Assembly: GCF_964355755.1 (NCBI RefSeq)
Contig: NC_092674.1
Coordinates: forward strand, 5,399,001-5,463,000
Length of the DNA: 64,000 nucleotides
Source: Antedon mediterranea
Lineage: Eukaryota; Echinodermata; Crinoidea; Comatulida; Antedonidae
Direction: 5' to 3'
Position numbers and translations under genes: made by a program. Below the pieces are notes generated by a model, which was not told where the DNA came from, did not search any database, and saw only the letters and a list, made by a program, of their open reading frames with translations. Below are positions 27,201-34,735 of the stretch, piece by piece. The first letter of the stretch is position 1; the number at the start of each line of letters is the position of its first letter.

Positions 27201-27573
27201 TAATGTTATATTTAATGTTGTCATCTTTAAGTTTCAAAACATGTTGGCTAAGCGCTGTACTATTTTTATACTTTTTATTACGGAATGAGCTTGTATGCCC
27301 ATTGTATCTACACTTTAAAATATTTTCTGTCAGTCCAACATGTTTTAACTTTGTCATTTCTTGTCACAGATTTTAATTTGTATATATTTTTGTTCAATAG
27401 TCCATTCATCAAAGGAACCTGGTTGGCTTTTAGGAACAACTGAGGGTGGCAAAACAGGGCTTATACCAGAAAATTACGTCCAAGATTTTGTATCAACCGA
27501 AAGTGCATTCACATCTCCTGACAAAAACACCCACGAGAAGAGCCCTCACACTCCGAAAGGAACAAAGATTTAG
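228..27573 (+). CDS. Graf: GRAF-type Rho GTPase-activating protein (RhoGAP-linker-SH3), 5' part missing
   Basis: Exons read from splice signals: 228-290, 1027-1101, 2847-2934, 3518-3576, 3861-3966, 4154-4313, 4660-4990, 7005-7124, 9152-9232, 9750-9821, 9939-10181, 12377-12419, 14875-14940, 16848-17066, 17528-17614, 19942-19977, 26902-26987, 27401-27573 (stop TAG). Phases agree at all 17 junctions and give 701 codons, which is strong support. The first six exons encode a RhoGAP domain: [12 protein letters not shown] carries the arginine finger, then [31 protein letters not shown] and [12 protein letters not shown]. The last two encode an SH3 domain ([37 protein letters not shown]). The order and the wording near the end of the GAP ([12 protein letters not shown]) match the ARHGAP26/10/42 (GRAF) family, which turns off RhoA/Cdc42 at membranes and adhesions. 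The BAR and PH domains that family members start with would lie left of the window. Between GAP and SH3 is a Ser/Pro/Gly-rich linker of about 430 residues, more weakly supported exon by exon. The introns are AT-rich, hold many repeats listed separately, and show no other gene. Confidence 0.9.
926..1003. mobile_element. Palindromic MITE, family M, internally deleted copy
   Basis: It begins TCTGTGTACACTATCAAACT and ends GTAGTGTAGACAGAGCTT, the two ends of the common family M. Most of the middle is missing, leaving one GTGCCCAAATATGGTAGT unit. It lies in a Graf intron. Confidence 0.75.
2541..2812. mobile_element. Foldback element, family D
   Basis: It starts TAAAGCCTGGTTTCCAT and ends ATGGAAACCAGGTTTTA, so the ends are inverted. 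Inside, GTAGCGTTTCTATGGAAACG and TGGAAACGCTGTAGCGATTT repeat the terminal theme, and an inner GATTCATCGCCGAC / GCGATGAATCGG pair also folds. It is GC-richer than the intron around it. No coding capacity. Its ends resemble families A and B (AAGC..GGTTCCCACT). Confidence 0.7.
3115..3450 (+). repeat. Tandem repeat, about 66-bp units arranged as an alternating dimer
   Basis: About five units share CAGCATTGTCATTT..CAG..CTTATTTTATTTGTATCTCCATTGA. Units alternate between an ATCTAGCGACTGATACCCA form and an ATCCATCCACTTATACCC form, so the higher-order period is about 132 bp. It lies in the Graf intron just before the exon at 3518. A partial extra copy of the CTGATACCCACAGCATTGTC core sits at the right end. 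Confidence 0.8.
3599..3764. mobile_element. Palindromic MITE, family M
   Basis: Full-length copy with ends AAGCTCTTTTTACACTATCA and GATAGTGTAGACAGAACGTT around GATGTGCCCAAATATGGTAG units. Lies in a Graf intron. Confidence 0.85.
5102..5179. mobile_element. Short palindromic element with CAGTAGAACCC ends
   Basis: It starts CAGTAGAACCC and ends GGGTTCTACTG, a perfect 11-bp inverted repeat, with AGGACACCTCTAATAAGGGG inside. A related AAGGGGACACC / GGGGTGTCC piece is at 14,485-14,550. CAGT..ACCC ends resemble pogo-type Tc1/mariner ends, but I did not see a clear TA duplication. Confidence 0.6.
5233..6140. mobile_element. Non-autonomous DNA transposon with 28-bp perfect inverted ends
   Basis: The left end 5233-5260 (ACCGTATATTTCGGTGTATA..) is the exact reverse complement of 6113-6140. 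Flanks are (TA)n on both sides, fitting TA targeting, but the duplication cannot be defined in such sequence. Subterminal copies of GTGTATAAGACGCACCC occur near both ends in the same orientation (5263, 6065) and again near 5321. The interior (5,440-5,800) is clearly GC-richer than the intron and has no long ORF. A micro-palindrome is nested at 5958-5986. Confidence 0.85.
5958..5986. repeat. Micro-palindrome CATGGAGGTA..TACCTCCATG
   Basis: A 29-bp inverted repeat with 10-bp arms and a T-rich loop, flanked by TAGGCCTA-type sequence. Very similar units are at 19199-19221 and 30398-30432. Confidence 0.7.
7582..7906. mobile_element. Inverted-repeat element hosting a nested family M MITE
   Basis: Ends of about 26 bp (left TTAAGATTGGTACACAGAAG.., right ..CTTCTGTGTACCAGTTTAA) are near-perfect inverted copies. 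A family M MITE occupies 7716-7867, so this element must be the older insertion. No coding capacity. Confidence 0.75.
7716..7867. mobile_element. Palindromic MITE, family M (nested)
   Basis: Carries GAGCTCTGTCTAC at the left, ACTAGTTTGATAGTGTAG at the right, and the ATGTGCCCATATATGGACAT core. It sits inside the older inverted-repeat element at 7582-7906. Confidence 0.85.
8244..8404. mobile_element. Palindromic MITE, family M
   Basis: Ends are TACTATCAAACTTTATGTGAC and ACTAGTTTGATAGTTTAGAC, with GATGTGCCCATATGCTCAAA inside. A damaged extra left end (TTTAAAGCTTTGTCTGCACT) precedes it at about 8171. Confidence 0.8.
9939..10181 (+). CDS. Graf: Graf linker exon with hydrophobic segment and internal alternative acceptor
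   Basis: From the TTTTTAATAG acceptor at 9938 the exon reads in the gene's frame through about 49 residues dominated by hydrophobic residues ([28 protein letters not shown]). It then enters a charged SP-rich stretch ([20 protein letters not shown]). A second good acceptor with a pyrimidine tract (CTTTTTCTTATGTCCTTAG) lies at 10085 and gives the same phase, so a short exon 10086-10181 would drop only the hydrophobic part. Human ARHGAP26 is known to have a hydrophobic, alternatively spliced segment just before its SH3; I infer this may be the counterpart. It could instead be a translatable stretch of intron. Transcript data would decide. Confidence 0.6.
10195..10310 (+). repeat. 26-bp tandem repeat, about 4.4 copies
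   Basis: The unit is TTTGCGTTTTTGTACAATTT plus TCAGTC, starting at 10201, 10227, 10253, 10279 and partly 10305. It begins only about 14 bases after the donor at 10181, inside the Graf intron. Confidence 0.9.
10345..10487. mobile_element. Palindromic MITE, family M
   Basis: Ends GTGTACACTATCAAACTTAA and TTGATAGTGTAGACAGAGCT flank the GATGTGCCCATATATGG core. Lies in a Graf intron. Confidence 0.85.
11645..11778. mobile_element. Palindromic MITE, family M
   Basis: Ends TTAAGCTCTGTCTACAGTAT and TGACAATGTCTACAGAGTTT flank a shortened core. Lies in a Graf intron. Confidence 0.8.
12972..13136. mobile_element. MITE-like inverted-repeat element
   Basis: The left end AAGATCTTATACCAACAAGA and the right end TCTTTTTGGTATAAGATCTT are inverted copies with a few mismatches, around about 125 bp of non-coding sequence. 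Lies in a Graf intron. Confidence 0.65.
13278..13689. mobile_element. Non-autonomous DNA transposon with 34-bp perfect inverted ends
   Basis: 13278-13311 (AGCAAAGAACTTATAACACA..) is the exact reverse complement of 13656-13689. The interior contains an 85-bp tandem duplication (ACTCTACCCCCCTAGAGTAT.. at 13421 and 13506) and inner inverted pieces (GGCGACGCCATTT / AATGGCGCCACC). Flanks are TATATA. No coding capacity. Lies in a Graf intron. Confidence 0.85.
16585..16808 (+). repeat. 74-bp tandem repeat, 3 copies
   Basis: TGATCCTACA..CCTGATGAAACAAG repeats at 16591, 16665 and 16739, with few differences. It ends about 40 bases before the poly-glycine exon of Graf, so it is just upstream of that acceptor. 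Confidence 0.9.
16848..17066 (+). CDS. Graf: Graf linker exon with long poly-glycine run
   Basis: This exon of the Graf linker is phase 2 on both sides. It encodes PKPPP, then Ser/Thr/Asn-rich sequence, then an almost pure glycine tract of about 20 residues broken by one proline (16,970-17,030, GGN codons), then [10 protein letters not shown]. The acceptor is CTCGCAG and the donor GTAAGT. It is almost certainly disordered. The GGA/GGC/GGT mix means the tract is not a single trinucleotide repeat, but its length may still vary between individuals. Confidence 0.75.
18411..18526. mobile_element. Palindromic MITE, family M, decayed
   Basis: TAAAGCTCCACCTACATTAT at the left and GTATAGACAGAGCTTTAG at the right. 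The centre is reduced to one ACCATATTTGGGTACATCAC unit. Confidence 0.75.
18950..19012 (+). repeat. Short tandem repeat, CTCTGTATGCATGAGTGAACA, 3 copies
   Basis: Three imperfect tandem copies of a unit of about 22-23 bp in a Graf intron. Confidence 0.75.
19199..19221. repeat. Micro-palindrome CATGGAGGT..ACCTCCATG
   Basis: A 23-bp palindrome (9-bp arms, GATAT loop) in an intron. It has the same arms as those at 5958 and 30398. A cousin with different arms, CATAGAGATA..TATCTCTATG, lies at 19423-19448. Confidence 0.7.
19423..19448. repeat. Micro-palindrome CATAGAGATA..TATCTCTATG
   Basis: A 26-bp perfect palindrome with 10-bp arms and a 6-bp loop. Its layout matches the CATGGAGGTA family and differs at two arm positions. 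Confidence 0.55.
20590..20768 (+). repeat. 5' LTR
   Basis: 179-bp direct repeat starting TGTGGTAGTATGCAATATCG and ending ACAACAAACAAAACATAATA. It has no difference that I can see from the 3' copy. An AATAAA (TTGAATAAATG) inside could serve as its poly(A) signal. Confidence 0.93.
21027..25109 (+). CDS. Ty3/gypsy Gag-Pol polyprotein (single ORF)
   Basis: 1,360 residues from the ATG at 21027; the frame is open from 20988, but no ATG lies upstream in it. Order: Gag-like N-terminus; Cys/His zinc-knuckle region about 236-273 ([14 protein letters not shown] is a CX2CX4HX4C knuckle); aspartic protease [13 protein letters not shown] with catalytic Asp about 332; reverse transcriptase with CHMDDIL, Asp about 619-620; RNase H starting [13 protein letters not shown] about 766; integrase zinc finger (LHDSHQG..CEMC) about 995-1030; DD35E core with Asp about 1058 (VGTDFF), Asp about 1112 (SDNGPQYSS) and Glu about 1148 (NGEAER), with exactly 35 residues between the last two. 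The RT-RNaseH-integrase order is that of Metaviridae. Gag and Pol are fused with no frameshift or stop. No envelope ORF follows. Codon use is A-rich, unlike the host exons. Confidence 0.96.
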   Translation: MATFIKPPETLIVDGSNPSHAWNKWKRKFEIYLKATGNSKKETEIKVGLLLNCIGDNSIDIYTNFKFKPAMQNPENEEEIPAEDPNDYTVIMNKFDEHFSRRDPQLMLRQRFWHHLQREPGQSFDSWVTTVKERAAECKFPKEFQEEAVRDKLTFSCTNDSYKLKLYDEGAKLSLTKTTRILALKEATSQELQKSKTATIDQVRHKTKPRPATQGQTKKQYSHNKAARPQTNEGKCQKCGYCGKSHPYGKQNCPAKSATCNACGKTGHYKVVCRSTASRSSRVNQVDDEHPFLISGVSVQQVNRSQLKDAHKQPGWHIKLRAADQELSWCIDTGAQVSVMPNIVYQNRFGEMFPTDKTLVGTGDTPLKTRGFVDMKLKQQHGNNSEIEERVYIVENATTLLLGVPAIRNLGLIHEIPGTYSVKAVDVNSPITKEKIKEEYPGLFRGLGKLDGEYTIKLKEDTKPFCLTTPRRIALPLLEKTKAELERMVQLEVIEPIDEPTDWCAPIVVVPKQNGDVRICVDLTKLNQSVRRELYHMPKVEETLGKVANGTVFSKLDANSGFHQVKLSLESTKLTTFITPFGRYVFKRLPYGISSAPEYFQKQMDRELRGLEGVVCHMDDILITGSNQTEHDNRLNAVLKRLDKSGLTLNSAKCKFSQTKLDYLGQIIDGEGLRKDPKKIEAIMKMQPPTNVTELRQFLGMVNQQMKFVPNLAETTKPLRDLMKKENEWVWDQAQQETFVKIQNELSSDRVLKLYSTTKETVISADASSFGLGAVLLQKQENGELRPVAYASRSMTATERRYAQIEKEALATTWSLEHWADLLVGLKFRVQTDHKPLVPLFSTKNIDELPIRVQRFRMRLMRFNFDINHVPGKLLYTADALSRSPRHKERRANEEIDREEKLRNEVECFVNSVMVTLPASDKRLEEIRSELRKDDTLKMVMYHVQEGWNEKSEASGYLHSYWKERGSLSVHEGLLLKSKRLVIPPKLRTDILRCLHDSHQGITKMRANAMSSVWWPGISRDIEKVGRNCEMCARYRRSQAEPMRGTEFPNRPWSRVGTDFFHYKGRNYLLAVDYYSRDIEVCIVTKNVDTKETVAKLKKIFSRQGIPDVLFSDNGPQYSSDEFKAFAQSWRFEHVTSSPHFPQSNGEAERAVQTIKSFMNKCDDEYLAMLQYRNTPLQNGYSPTQLNMSRRLKTRVPCHPEELRPKLPDQTDLRQKEERYRREMKRNFDNRHRAADAEQLSPGDKVYIPDLKRHGTITGYHKAPRSVYIDTDGKTVRRNRAMTRKLTNNDVMMQEQPKERDGEVKENQTPTNHDHSSDTGTPTEADDRNNPKPPEASTPSNTRPQRNRRRPRYLDEYVTS
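25331..25509 (+). repeat. 3' LTR
   Basis: Direct copy of the 5' LTR, preceded by the purine-rich tract and followed by the second ATTTG duplication. Confidence 0.93.
26453..26587. mobile_element. Foldback element, family B
   Basis: It begins AAAGCTTGGTTCCCACTTGG and ends CAGTGAGAACCAAGCCTAAA. The interior holds TTGACCAATCGTGACGCG, typical of the family. Non-coding; in the last large Graf intron. Confidence 0.75.
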
Positions 27574-29269
27574 CATTGCGAGAACGTGAAGCCTAAACAT
27601 ATTTACACATGTTTGGCTGTGGTATTGGAAGTCTTAGTGAAAAAGTGCTGAAAATACTATTCAGTTTTGCAGGCATCTTTTGACCAGTTCAAGGCTGCCA
27701 TGCGCACTTCTTAAGAAGATATAAAAGCGGTTTTTTGTGACAGTGTGTGTTGAGAATATTTGTTTTTCAAACCTTGTAATAAGAACATGTATTTGACAAA
27801 AAAAATAAAATTTTGGAAAATTGTGGTACAATATAGTTAAAAAACAGCAATCAGCAATATTGTTAGAAAAAAGGTGTTCGTAAAAAAGTGCTTTAGAAAT
27901 TTTTTAATGGGGGAATGTTACAATTTTGAAACTGGAAAAAAAAGTGGCATGTGGTTTGTTCCATGTAAAATGTTCAATGTGATTGGTGCTGTAGAATGAA
28001 TAGCAGGCATGCTTGGTTGTGAATGTGTTAGGGTAACAAAAAAACATTTAAAAGATACCCTTTTAAACAATATTAATACATTTTTTAACTAACTAAATTG
28101 CTAATAAAAATAATAATATATATTTGCTTCAAACGTGAACTAGTGGTTGACTTGTCTCGGAATCAGTTTTTAAAATATTGATATATAAGAAATAAATTGT
28201 CTGTATATTGAAGATAAATTCATAAACGATAAATAAAACTATTATGACAAAATTAGCAGATAATGTAAATGCACCAGGATTTATATAGGTTCTCTAACGA
28301 TGAAAAATGTTATGCTAAATTATTATTTTTGCATATTCTGTATATACGTCATTATTTACATCATTAAGAATACGACATATGGTTCTATATTGTATATACG
28401 GTCATTGCTACATATTGTATTAAATCAGCATATCTCTGTTTATATTATATATAAATTCTTTACAATAAACCAGACATACAGCACATGTGTGACGTTACTC
28501 CATTCACCTACAAAACCGAAGAACATCGGCAAATCCCAAGCCAGGTCTGCTTATAGAGGGTGCTTCTCAACACCTTGCAATGATGCTCCTAGCAACCACG
28601 CTCCTAGCAACCACTAACAACCAGTCATAGCCATGTTGTAACTCCGATTCAGATTCGATTTATTAAGTCATTCATACATATAGTACAATGATAATTGTTT
28701 TCTTGGCAGAAAAAAAAAACAAAACAATGCACACATATTTACATTCATGATCAACATGGAACTTAACAACTGATCAAGCAATACAACACCTAATGACCTA
28801 TCTTTGGAACTCACTCACAGTTTTCAAAGATCGCTGTTTCTATTTTGTATATTATGCTTATTAGTGTCTAATACAACTATGTGTATATATGCTATGGTAT
28901 TTTGCATAGTGTGTTAACAGTATTCCACCTGATTCTTAATATTTTTGTGCCAGTAACAAGGAAATAATCTGTAATACAGAGTCACATGTATCACATGTAG
29001 TATCTGTATTATGTAAAGGTTAGGTTTATGGTCTAATGGTACGGCCATCTGACACATGTGTGACACTGTTTTACAGAATTGTCTATGATACAAGACAAAT
29101 TAAAAATAAAGGACTGAGAATTGTCTATCTAGACTTCAGGGCTTATTAACGTACATTCAGGTTTTGTATTGAAATGGTTTCATAAAAGGAGAATAACTTG
29201 TTATTGTACAGATGGGTTTCGTAAGTAATTATATTCAGATTAGAAATACAGTAGAAAGAGATTTACATT

Positions 29270-29466
29270 AGCTTGGTTCCCACTAGCGACGCAACCTACG
29301 CAACGTTAGAAAATGCCCTAATAATCGTGTTTGCCCCCGCCTGCGTGAAATCAAACCTGCGATTTCTGCAGCACTGTTGCGTCATCGGTTCCCACTTTTG
29401 AGTACGCAATATATCACTTTGCGTCAATACGTCGCTGCGTTGCGCTCTAGTGGGAACCACGCTTTA
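29270..29466. mobile_element. Foldback element, family A
   Basis: Starts AGCTTGGTTCCCACTAGCGA and ends CTAGTGGGAACCACGCTTTA. The interior contains GCCCCCGCCTGCGTGAAATC and CGATTTCTGCAGCACTGTTG. Other copies are at 31261, 59016 and 62954. Confidence 0.8.
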
Positions 29467-30397
29467 TTCCTAATGAGCAGTGCCAAGATTTAATTTAAGA
29501 TATTCACTGTATGTCTTAATGACCTCGTAGAATTAGATATAGTTTATATCAAATAATATATATTTTCATTTTGCCATCCAATTTATTAATAGATTTATAT
29601 TGAGCACTTTAATTTTTTAACCAAACCATATGACTAATATATTATTTGTAACATTTTGTGTTATTTTTTTAGATAAAAACAGATTTTAATTTGATATAGG
29701 CCTAGAAAAGGACGCTAGTTTCAATTAATAGTTGTCTGTCCCTAAACTGGACACTCTCAGGTTGGCCAAAAATGCCTGGTCTTGGCCAGAATTTGGTGGT
29801 GTTGGTGTGGGAGAATCTTATTGCAGTTTTTAAACTAAGATGCTGAATGATGTTTTTGAAATTGCTAATTATTATAAAATTATGAAAAGAGTAGTGTACA
29901 AATTATTGCTAGTATTAGAGTTTTTAAAAAGCAAATATGTGTATTTGTAAATGTATGGTGGGTGATTGTAATATAAAAAGTGAATATAGTTTAAACTAGA
30001 GGTAGACTTCCATGATTTTAGTGAAGTTGACGGCATAGTTATGGAACACTTTAAATGTGGACAATCAATTGAGAAACTACAACTAGGACAGTCTTATTGA
30101 TAACCTAATACATTTTAGGCTGATTTTAGACTGTATAGGCTGATTGTTGATATGGTCCCTTGGACATAATGGTCTCACAGAAGCGGTCTCATTTGAGGTG
30201 ATCTTATTCAAATGGTCCCTTAATTGATGTGACCCTTCATTGGTGCCTTGGTTTTGATGGCCCCTTAATGTAATTTTCACTGTAATATTCATAATTATAT
30301 TGTACATTTGCTTGTACTGTAAATGCGTTGATAATACATATATTGTATAACATTTGTAAATATTTATGCTAACCTCTATGTAATTGCCTACTTGTAT

Positions 30398-30432
30398 CAT
30401 GGAGGTAAAAAATATTATTTTTTACCTCCATG
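30398..30432. repeat. Micro-palindrome CATGGAGGTAAAAAATA.., 17-bp arms
   Basis: A perfect 35-bp palindrome: CATGGAGGTAAAAAATA, a single central T, then its reverse complement. It is the longest-armed member of the micro-palindrome set. Confidence 0.75.
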
Positions 30433-30795
30433 CTTGTATTATGATATATAAACTACATGTATATGTATTAAATATTGAACATAGGAAATATTTGTTTTTT
30501 TCTAATGGAACTATATATAAAATTGGTATTAATAATTATAGATACTATGTGATTGGATCAGCTGAGAATCTTTGGGTTTTCAAATTTTCTTTTACTCACA
30601 ATAAAGTTAGTTGATGTTTTCCATTACAAATCAAGTTGATTTTGTTTGGAATTGCACGGATAAATAAACTTTTATTTACTTTTGTTCTGTATTAAAATAA
30701 AAGGGCCTAATGATATTCAAATGTCTTGTCTGTATTCATGGAATCAATTACTTTCTTTGATTTGCTTTAATAAGCTATTCTAAAATCTGAAATTT

Positions 30796-30954
30796 AAGTA
30801 TACAAAAAAAAAACATCCCGATAGTGCATTATGTGATTGTGCCCAAATATGGTAGTAATATGCCCAGATATGGTACTGATATGACATCATCATGTTCATA
30901 TGGGCACATCACATTATTTTGTCACATTAAGTTTGATAGTGTAGACTGAGCTTT
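30796..30954. mobile_element. Palindromic MITE, family M, left end decayed
   Basis: Contains TGCCCAAATATGGTAGTAAT, GCCCAGATATGGTACTGATA and the right end GTTTGATAGTGTAGACTGAG. The left terminal repeat is poor. Confidence 0.75.
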
Positions 30955-31260
30955 ATACTGTAGACCCATTCTAGTGAAAGACGAAAGATAAGTTTCTTCC
31001 ATGGCATTAATTCCCATAAATGCTGATGCCAGAAGTGTTTCAAATAGCGCCCTCTATGTTTGATTTTTATATAATTTATAACGCCCCCTTTGATTTGGCC
31101 ATGCTAATTTATAAAGTTTCCAAATACAGGATTAATTTTTTCCAGGAGATGTAGGCCTAAAATAAATATTTTATGTATGAGTCTCTCTAATCTCTTTTCA
31201 CACATGCGATCTGTATAACTCCCGATCAGGGCTGTATGTTATATCCGTCGTTAAGTGCGT

Positions 31261-31441
31261 TAAAGCGTGGTTCCCACTAGAGTCTAGAGAGCGACGTATT
31301 GACGCAAAGTTATCACAAGTGTGAGAACCGACGACGCAACAGTGCTGCAGAAATCGCAGGTTTGATTTCACGCAGGCGGGGGAAAACACGATTATTGTAG
31401 GTTGCGTTACGTTGCGTCGCTAGTGTGGGAACCAAGCTTCA
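31261..31441. mobile_element. Foldback element, family A, opposite orientation
   Basis: Starts TAAAGCGTGGTTCCCACTAG and ends TAGTGTGGGAACCAAGCTTC. Inverted relative to the copy at 29270. Confidence 0.8.
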
Positions 31442-32004
31442 GACCACACACCTGACACGTCCGTTTTAACAAAACATTCACAAAAAAATGTATCGTGTTT
31501 AACATAGCTTGAAGCATTAATAGCTGTGTGATGACAAAAAAGATGACGTAACATTACTTCATCGACCCAGTTTCAAGTGTTATTTAGTAGTATCATGTTT
31601 GGTTCAACTTATGTTCGTGAAGTTTTCTCTCCTGACACAAACTATATAAAACAGCCAGAAATAAAATTACAGAGCTTTTTCTCATGCAACACACGCTAAC
31701 CCTTCCTCAGTACAAGATAATATAGTCAACCATGATCTATCTTACCTACCCATAGACCTAGCCTACATGCAGAAGGTTTATAAAAATGATAAGTTTGAGT
31801 CTAGTAAAAATATTTGGTAAAGAGAAAGTTTCAAGGATTTGCTACCTCATACGTTACCATGGTATGTATATATGTTTCTGTAGGCCTAAATATCAATAAT
31901 TCAATTTTAGCCCATGTGGCATGTGAAGATATTATAAGCCTACGAAAAATCGAATCTTATTAAGGATTTTTGATTAATAGAACAGCCTACATGAATGATA
32001 ATTA

Positions 32005-32235
32005 TTAAAGATGATTACCCAAAAACATTATGAAAAAATTAATTTTGAAAAGACTTTTTGATTCGTAGGCTATTTCGCAGTTTTAATAAAGTTAATCACT
32101 TCTGTAAAAAACCGATTTAACAAATTAGGCTATGTTTTCATTTATAAAAAGACAAAATAAATCGTTAAATTCAACCAAAAACTCTTGACTTCCAGTTACA
32201 TGTTTTGGTATTTTAAAAGACGGGTCATGTGCCAA
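32005..32235. mobile_element. Family N element, decayed copy
   Basis: Shares AGTTTTAATAAAGTTAATCA and AAATTCAACCAAAAACTCTT with the better copies at 46870 and 50326. The ends are not recognisable. Confidence 0.55.
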
Positions 32236-32519
32236 TTAGTTCAATTGGATAATAATTTAAAATGTTTGCTTTATTTATTTTTAGAAAACTTTCCATACAT
32301 ATGTAATTGTATGCTAGTAGACCATGGATCCCGCCATAGATAGGCCTAGGCTACATGCATTATATTTCACGTAGGCCAGGCCTAACATAAATCGAGAATC
32401 TTGGGCCTAGGCCTTCTCTGGGCCATTGTTCGTGAAGAAATTGATTTTATTTTTTTCATTAGACCTATCTTCTCAACTCAATCATATATCTAGGTCTACT
32501 TTGTATTTCGACTAGGAAT

Positions 32520-32760
32520 TGGTTCCGCGGCCACGCCCTTTCGTGAGTGGTTGATTTTTAATACATTTGCTTTGACCACCACCACGTGCAAGGAGTTTTA
32601 CGAATTGAATTACCCACAATGCAACCCAAGACTTTCTAATCGAGTATGTAATGGCGTCGTTTTAATTTGTGGTGTACGAGAGGGGTACATCAAATATTCA
32701 CAAATTTCACCATTTTAATCGGCAAAATATGCTTTTATTTTGTTTCACAGGTTAGTTGAA
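32520..32760 (+). promoter_or_regulatory. Possible promoter and first non-coding exon of the MGA-like gene, with E-box
   Basis: A GC-richer island lies upstream of the MGA-like gene. It contains a perfect E-box CACGTG at 32583-32588, the site class bound by MGA/MAX-type bHLHZip dimers. A good donor TTTCACAG|GTTAGTTG occurs at about 32750. That this is the start region is inference from position and composition; no TATA box is clear. Confidence 0.35.
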
Positions 32761-33695
32761 TAATGTTGTAATGTATATTTGGACCAAAATGTGCATGAGT
32801 ACATGTATTTTGGAAGTTTTCTTGAATTTTCTCTGAACACATGGTAGTTGTCTCGATAATTTTTTTTCGCGGTTCTCCGACACTGTTTTTGTAGATGGTG
32901 GCGATACACAGTGACTATATCATGACATATTCCTCGTTAAAACAACAATATGAGTATGTTTAATATGTCATATAAAATCAATGTAAATTTTTAAAATAAT
33001 GTATGGTTATTGTAATACAAAACTATAGTTAAATGCTTCGTTTCCAACAATAACAATCGCCGATCTATTGACGTAGTGCGACGTGTATGCCGCCGATGCC
33101 TAGGCCCCCAACAACAATGCTTTACGACACACACACGCAATGCATGCGTGTTTATGGAAATCGATCGATGTCTACGATTTCTTTTATTGTATAAAGTTTT
33201 AATACATATTTTATTTCATGTTATACTTTTAAAATAATTAACAAATAAGTGAATGTACCTAATAAATACAGTATGTTGTTATGTCATTGATTTATAAATA
33301 ATTCAACGTGCATATAGTTGGTCGCTAGCTAGGCTACCGAATTGTTTTCTTGGACACGTAATACAATCGGGTAAATGCTGCCCACTTACGGCGGTTCTAT
33401 TTTCAGGACGATTGGACCCGTTTATGGTTCATTTTTGTTTTCAACACTATTATTAGTAGTATTAGTACTTTATTTTATTTTCTGATTATTTTTTATTCTT
33501 TCATTAATTGTTTTAAGTAAGTTATGGATTGATTTTTTGTCATACTAACTATGGTTGAAAACACATAGGCCTATTTATTTTATTTTTGAATTTAGTATAT
33601 AAACTTTTTTATATAATATTATTAACTTATATAAAAAAAAAGTTATCTACCATATTTAAACTGGTGTGTATATCCCGGGTGGGTTGTATTACTTT

Positions 33696-33858
33696 TAAGC
33701 CGATTTTCCACTAGGCGAATTTGTTCGCGCGAATCGAAGGGGTCAGCTAAAACGCATGCGTAGAGAAGGATTTGGAAGATGTAAACATGAATACACATGC
33801 GTACAAGCTGGCACGTTCGATTCGCGCGAAAAAATTCGCCTAGTGGAAAATCGGCTTT
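33696..33858. mobile_element. Foldback element, family C
   Basis: Starts AAGCCGATTTTCCACTAGGC and ends GCCTAGTGGAAAATCGGCTT, near-perfect inverted ends that continue into TTCGCGCGAATCGAA. A second copy is at 62515. Confidence 0.85.
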
Positions 33859-34735
33859 ATTCATTAATTTTTTCTCTTTTTATTTGTGGTTAATACAATA
33901 TCATGTTTTGATTTAATCGTACATGATAATGAAAATAATTGTCATTTTCTTTTCTTTTTTATTAATATTTTTTGTTTTCTCATATCAGTCGGAATTTTCT
34001 GTACAAAATTGTTTTATTAAAACTTTCCTAATACTAATGATTGTAATGTTATATACTACTATACAATATCATTTCAACCATTGTTTTTTAACATAGAGGA
34101 AATCTGCACTCAAGGGTTATTGATTATTAGTAAAAACATAGAAACAATTGTACAGTGTTAAGATTACAGTATATTCTAGTTTTGTATATGAACAATGTTT
34201 AATGCATATTGTCTGTTTATTATTGTTTTACCATTCACCTATACACCCCCTCCCCCTTCTGACAATCATTTTTGTTTTAATTCTTAAATTAACAGTATAT
34301 GTAGTATAATCCCATACATAATTTAGGCCAATATCAGCCCACAAGAGTGGTGAATTCCATTGTTACTGCAATTTGTGTGTAATTCATCCATATTAAAAAC
34401 ATGTAGCACCCTCTAAAATGTGCCCTCTATTGTTTGGCCACACTCCCGCAATTTAATTTTTTCAACTTTGTCTTTATTTGGCAACAAATTTTTATTAACA
34501 ATTTTTGTAAATGTAGAATCACTTCTTCCTAGGTTTTCCTTCCTAAACATAATTGTTCACAGTTGGATGCACACCCTGTTGTTTTAGTTTTACACACAAC
34601 AAACATTTAAATATTTAACAACCAACACATATATTTACTGTAATCAAATATAACATAAATTTATAAAATGTCAAATTTATAAACACACAAAAACTCAATG
34701 CTTGGTAATAAACTGGAAATTAATTAATTAATTAA

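Larger units (their letters stand above)
27574..32500. other. Graf 3' UTR and intergenic region
   Basis: The 3' UTR starts after the stop at 27573. AATAAA motifs near 27,804 and 28,230 are possible poly(A) signals. The rest is AT-rich and holds two family A foldback elements, one family M MITE, a micro-palindrome (30398) and one degenerate family N copy (about 32,005). Local ORFs of 76-105 codons show no domain or codon signal. I see no gene here. Confidence 0.6.

Noticed and set aside
28300-28617. 105-codon ORF after Graf
   Set aside because: AT-rich, low-complexity translation lying in the Graf 3' UTR or just beyond; no domain.
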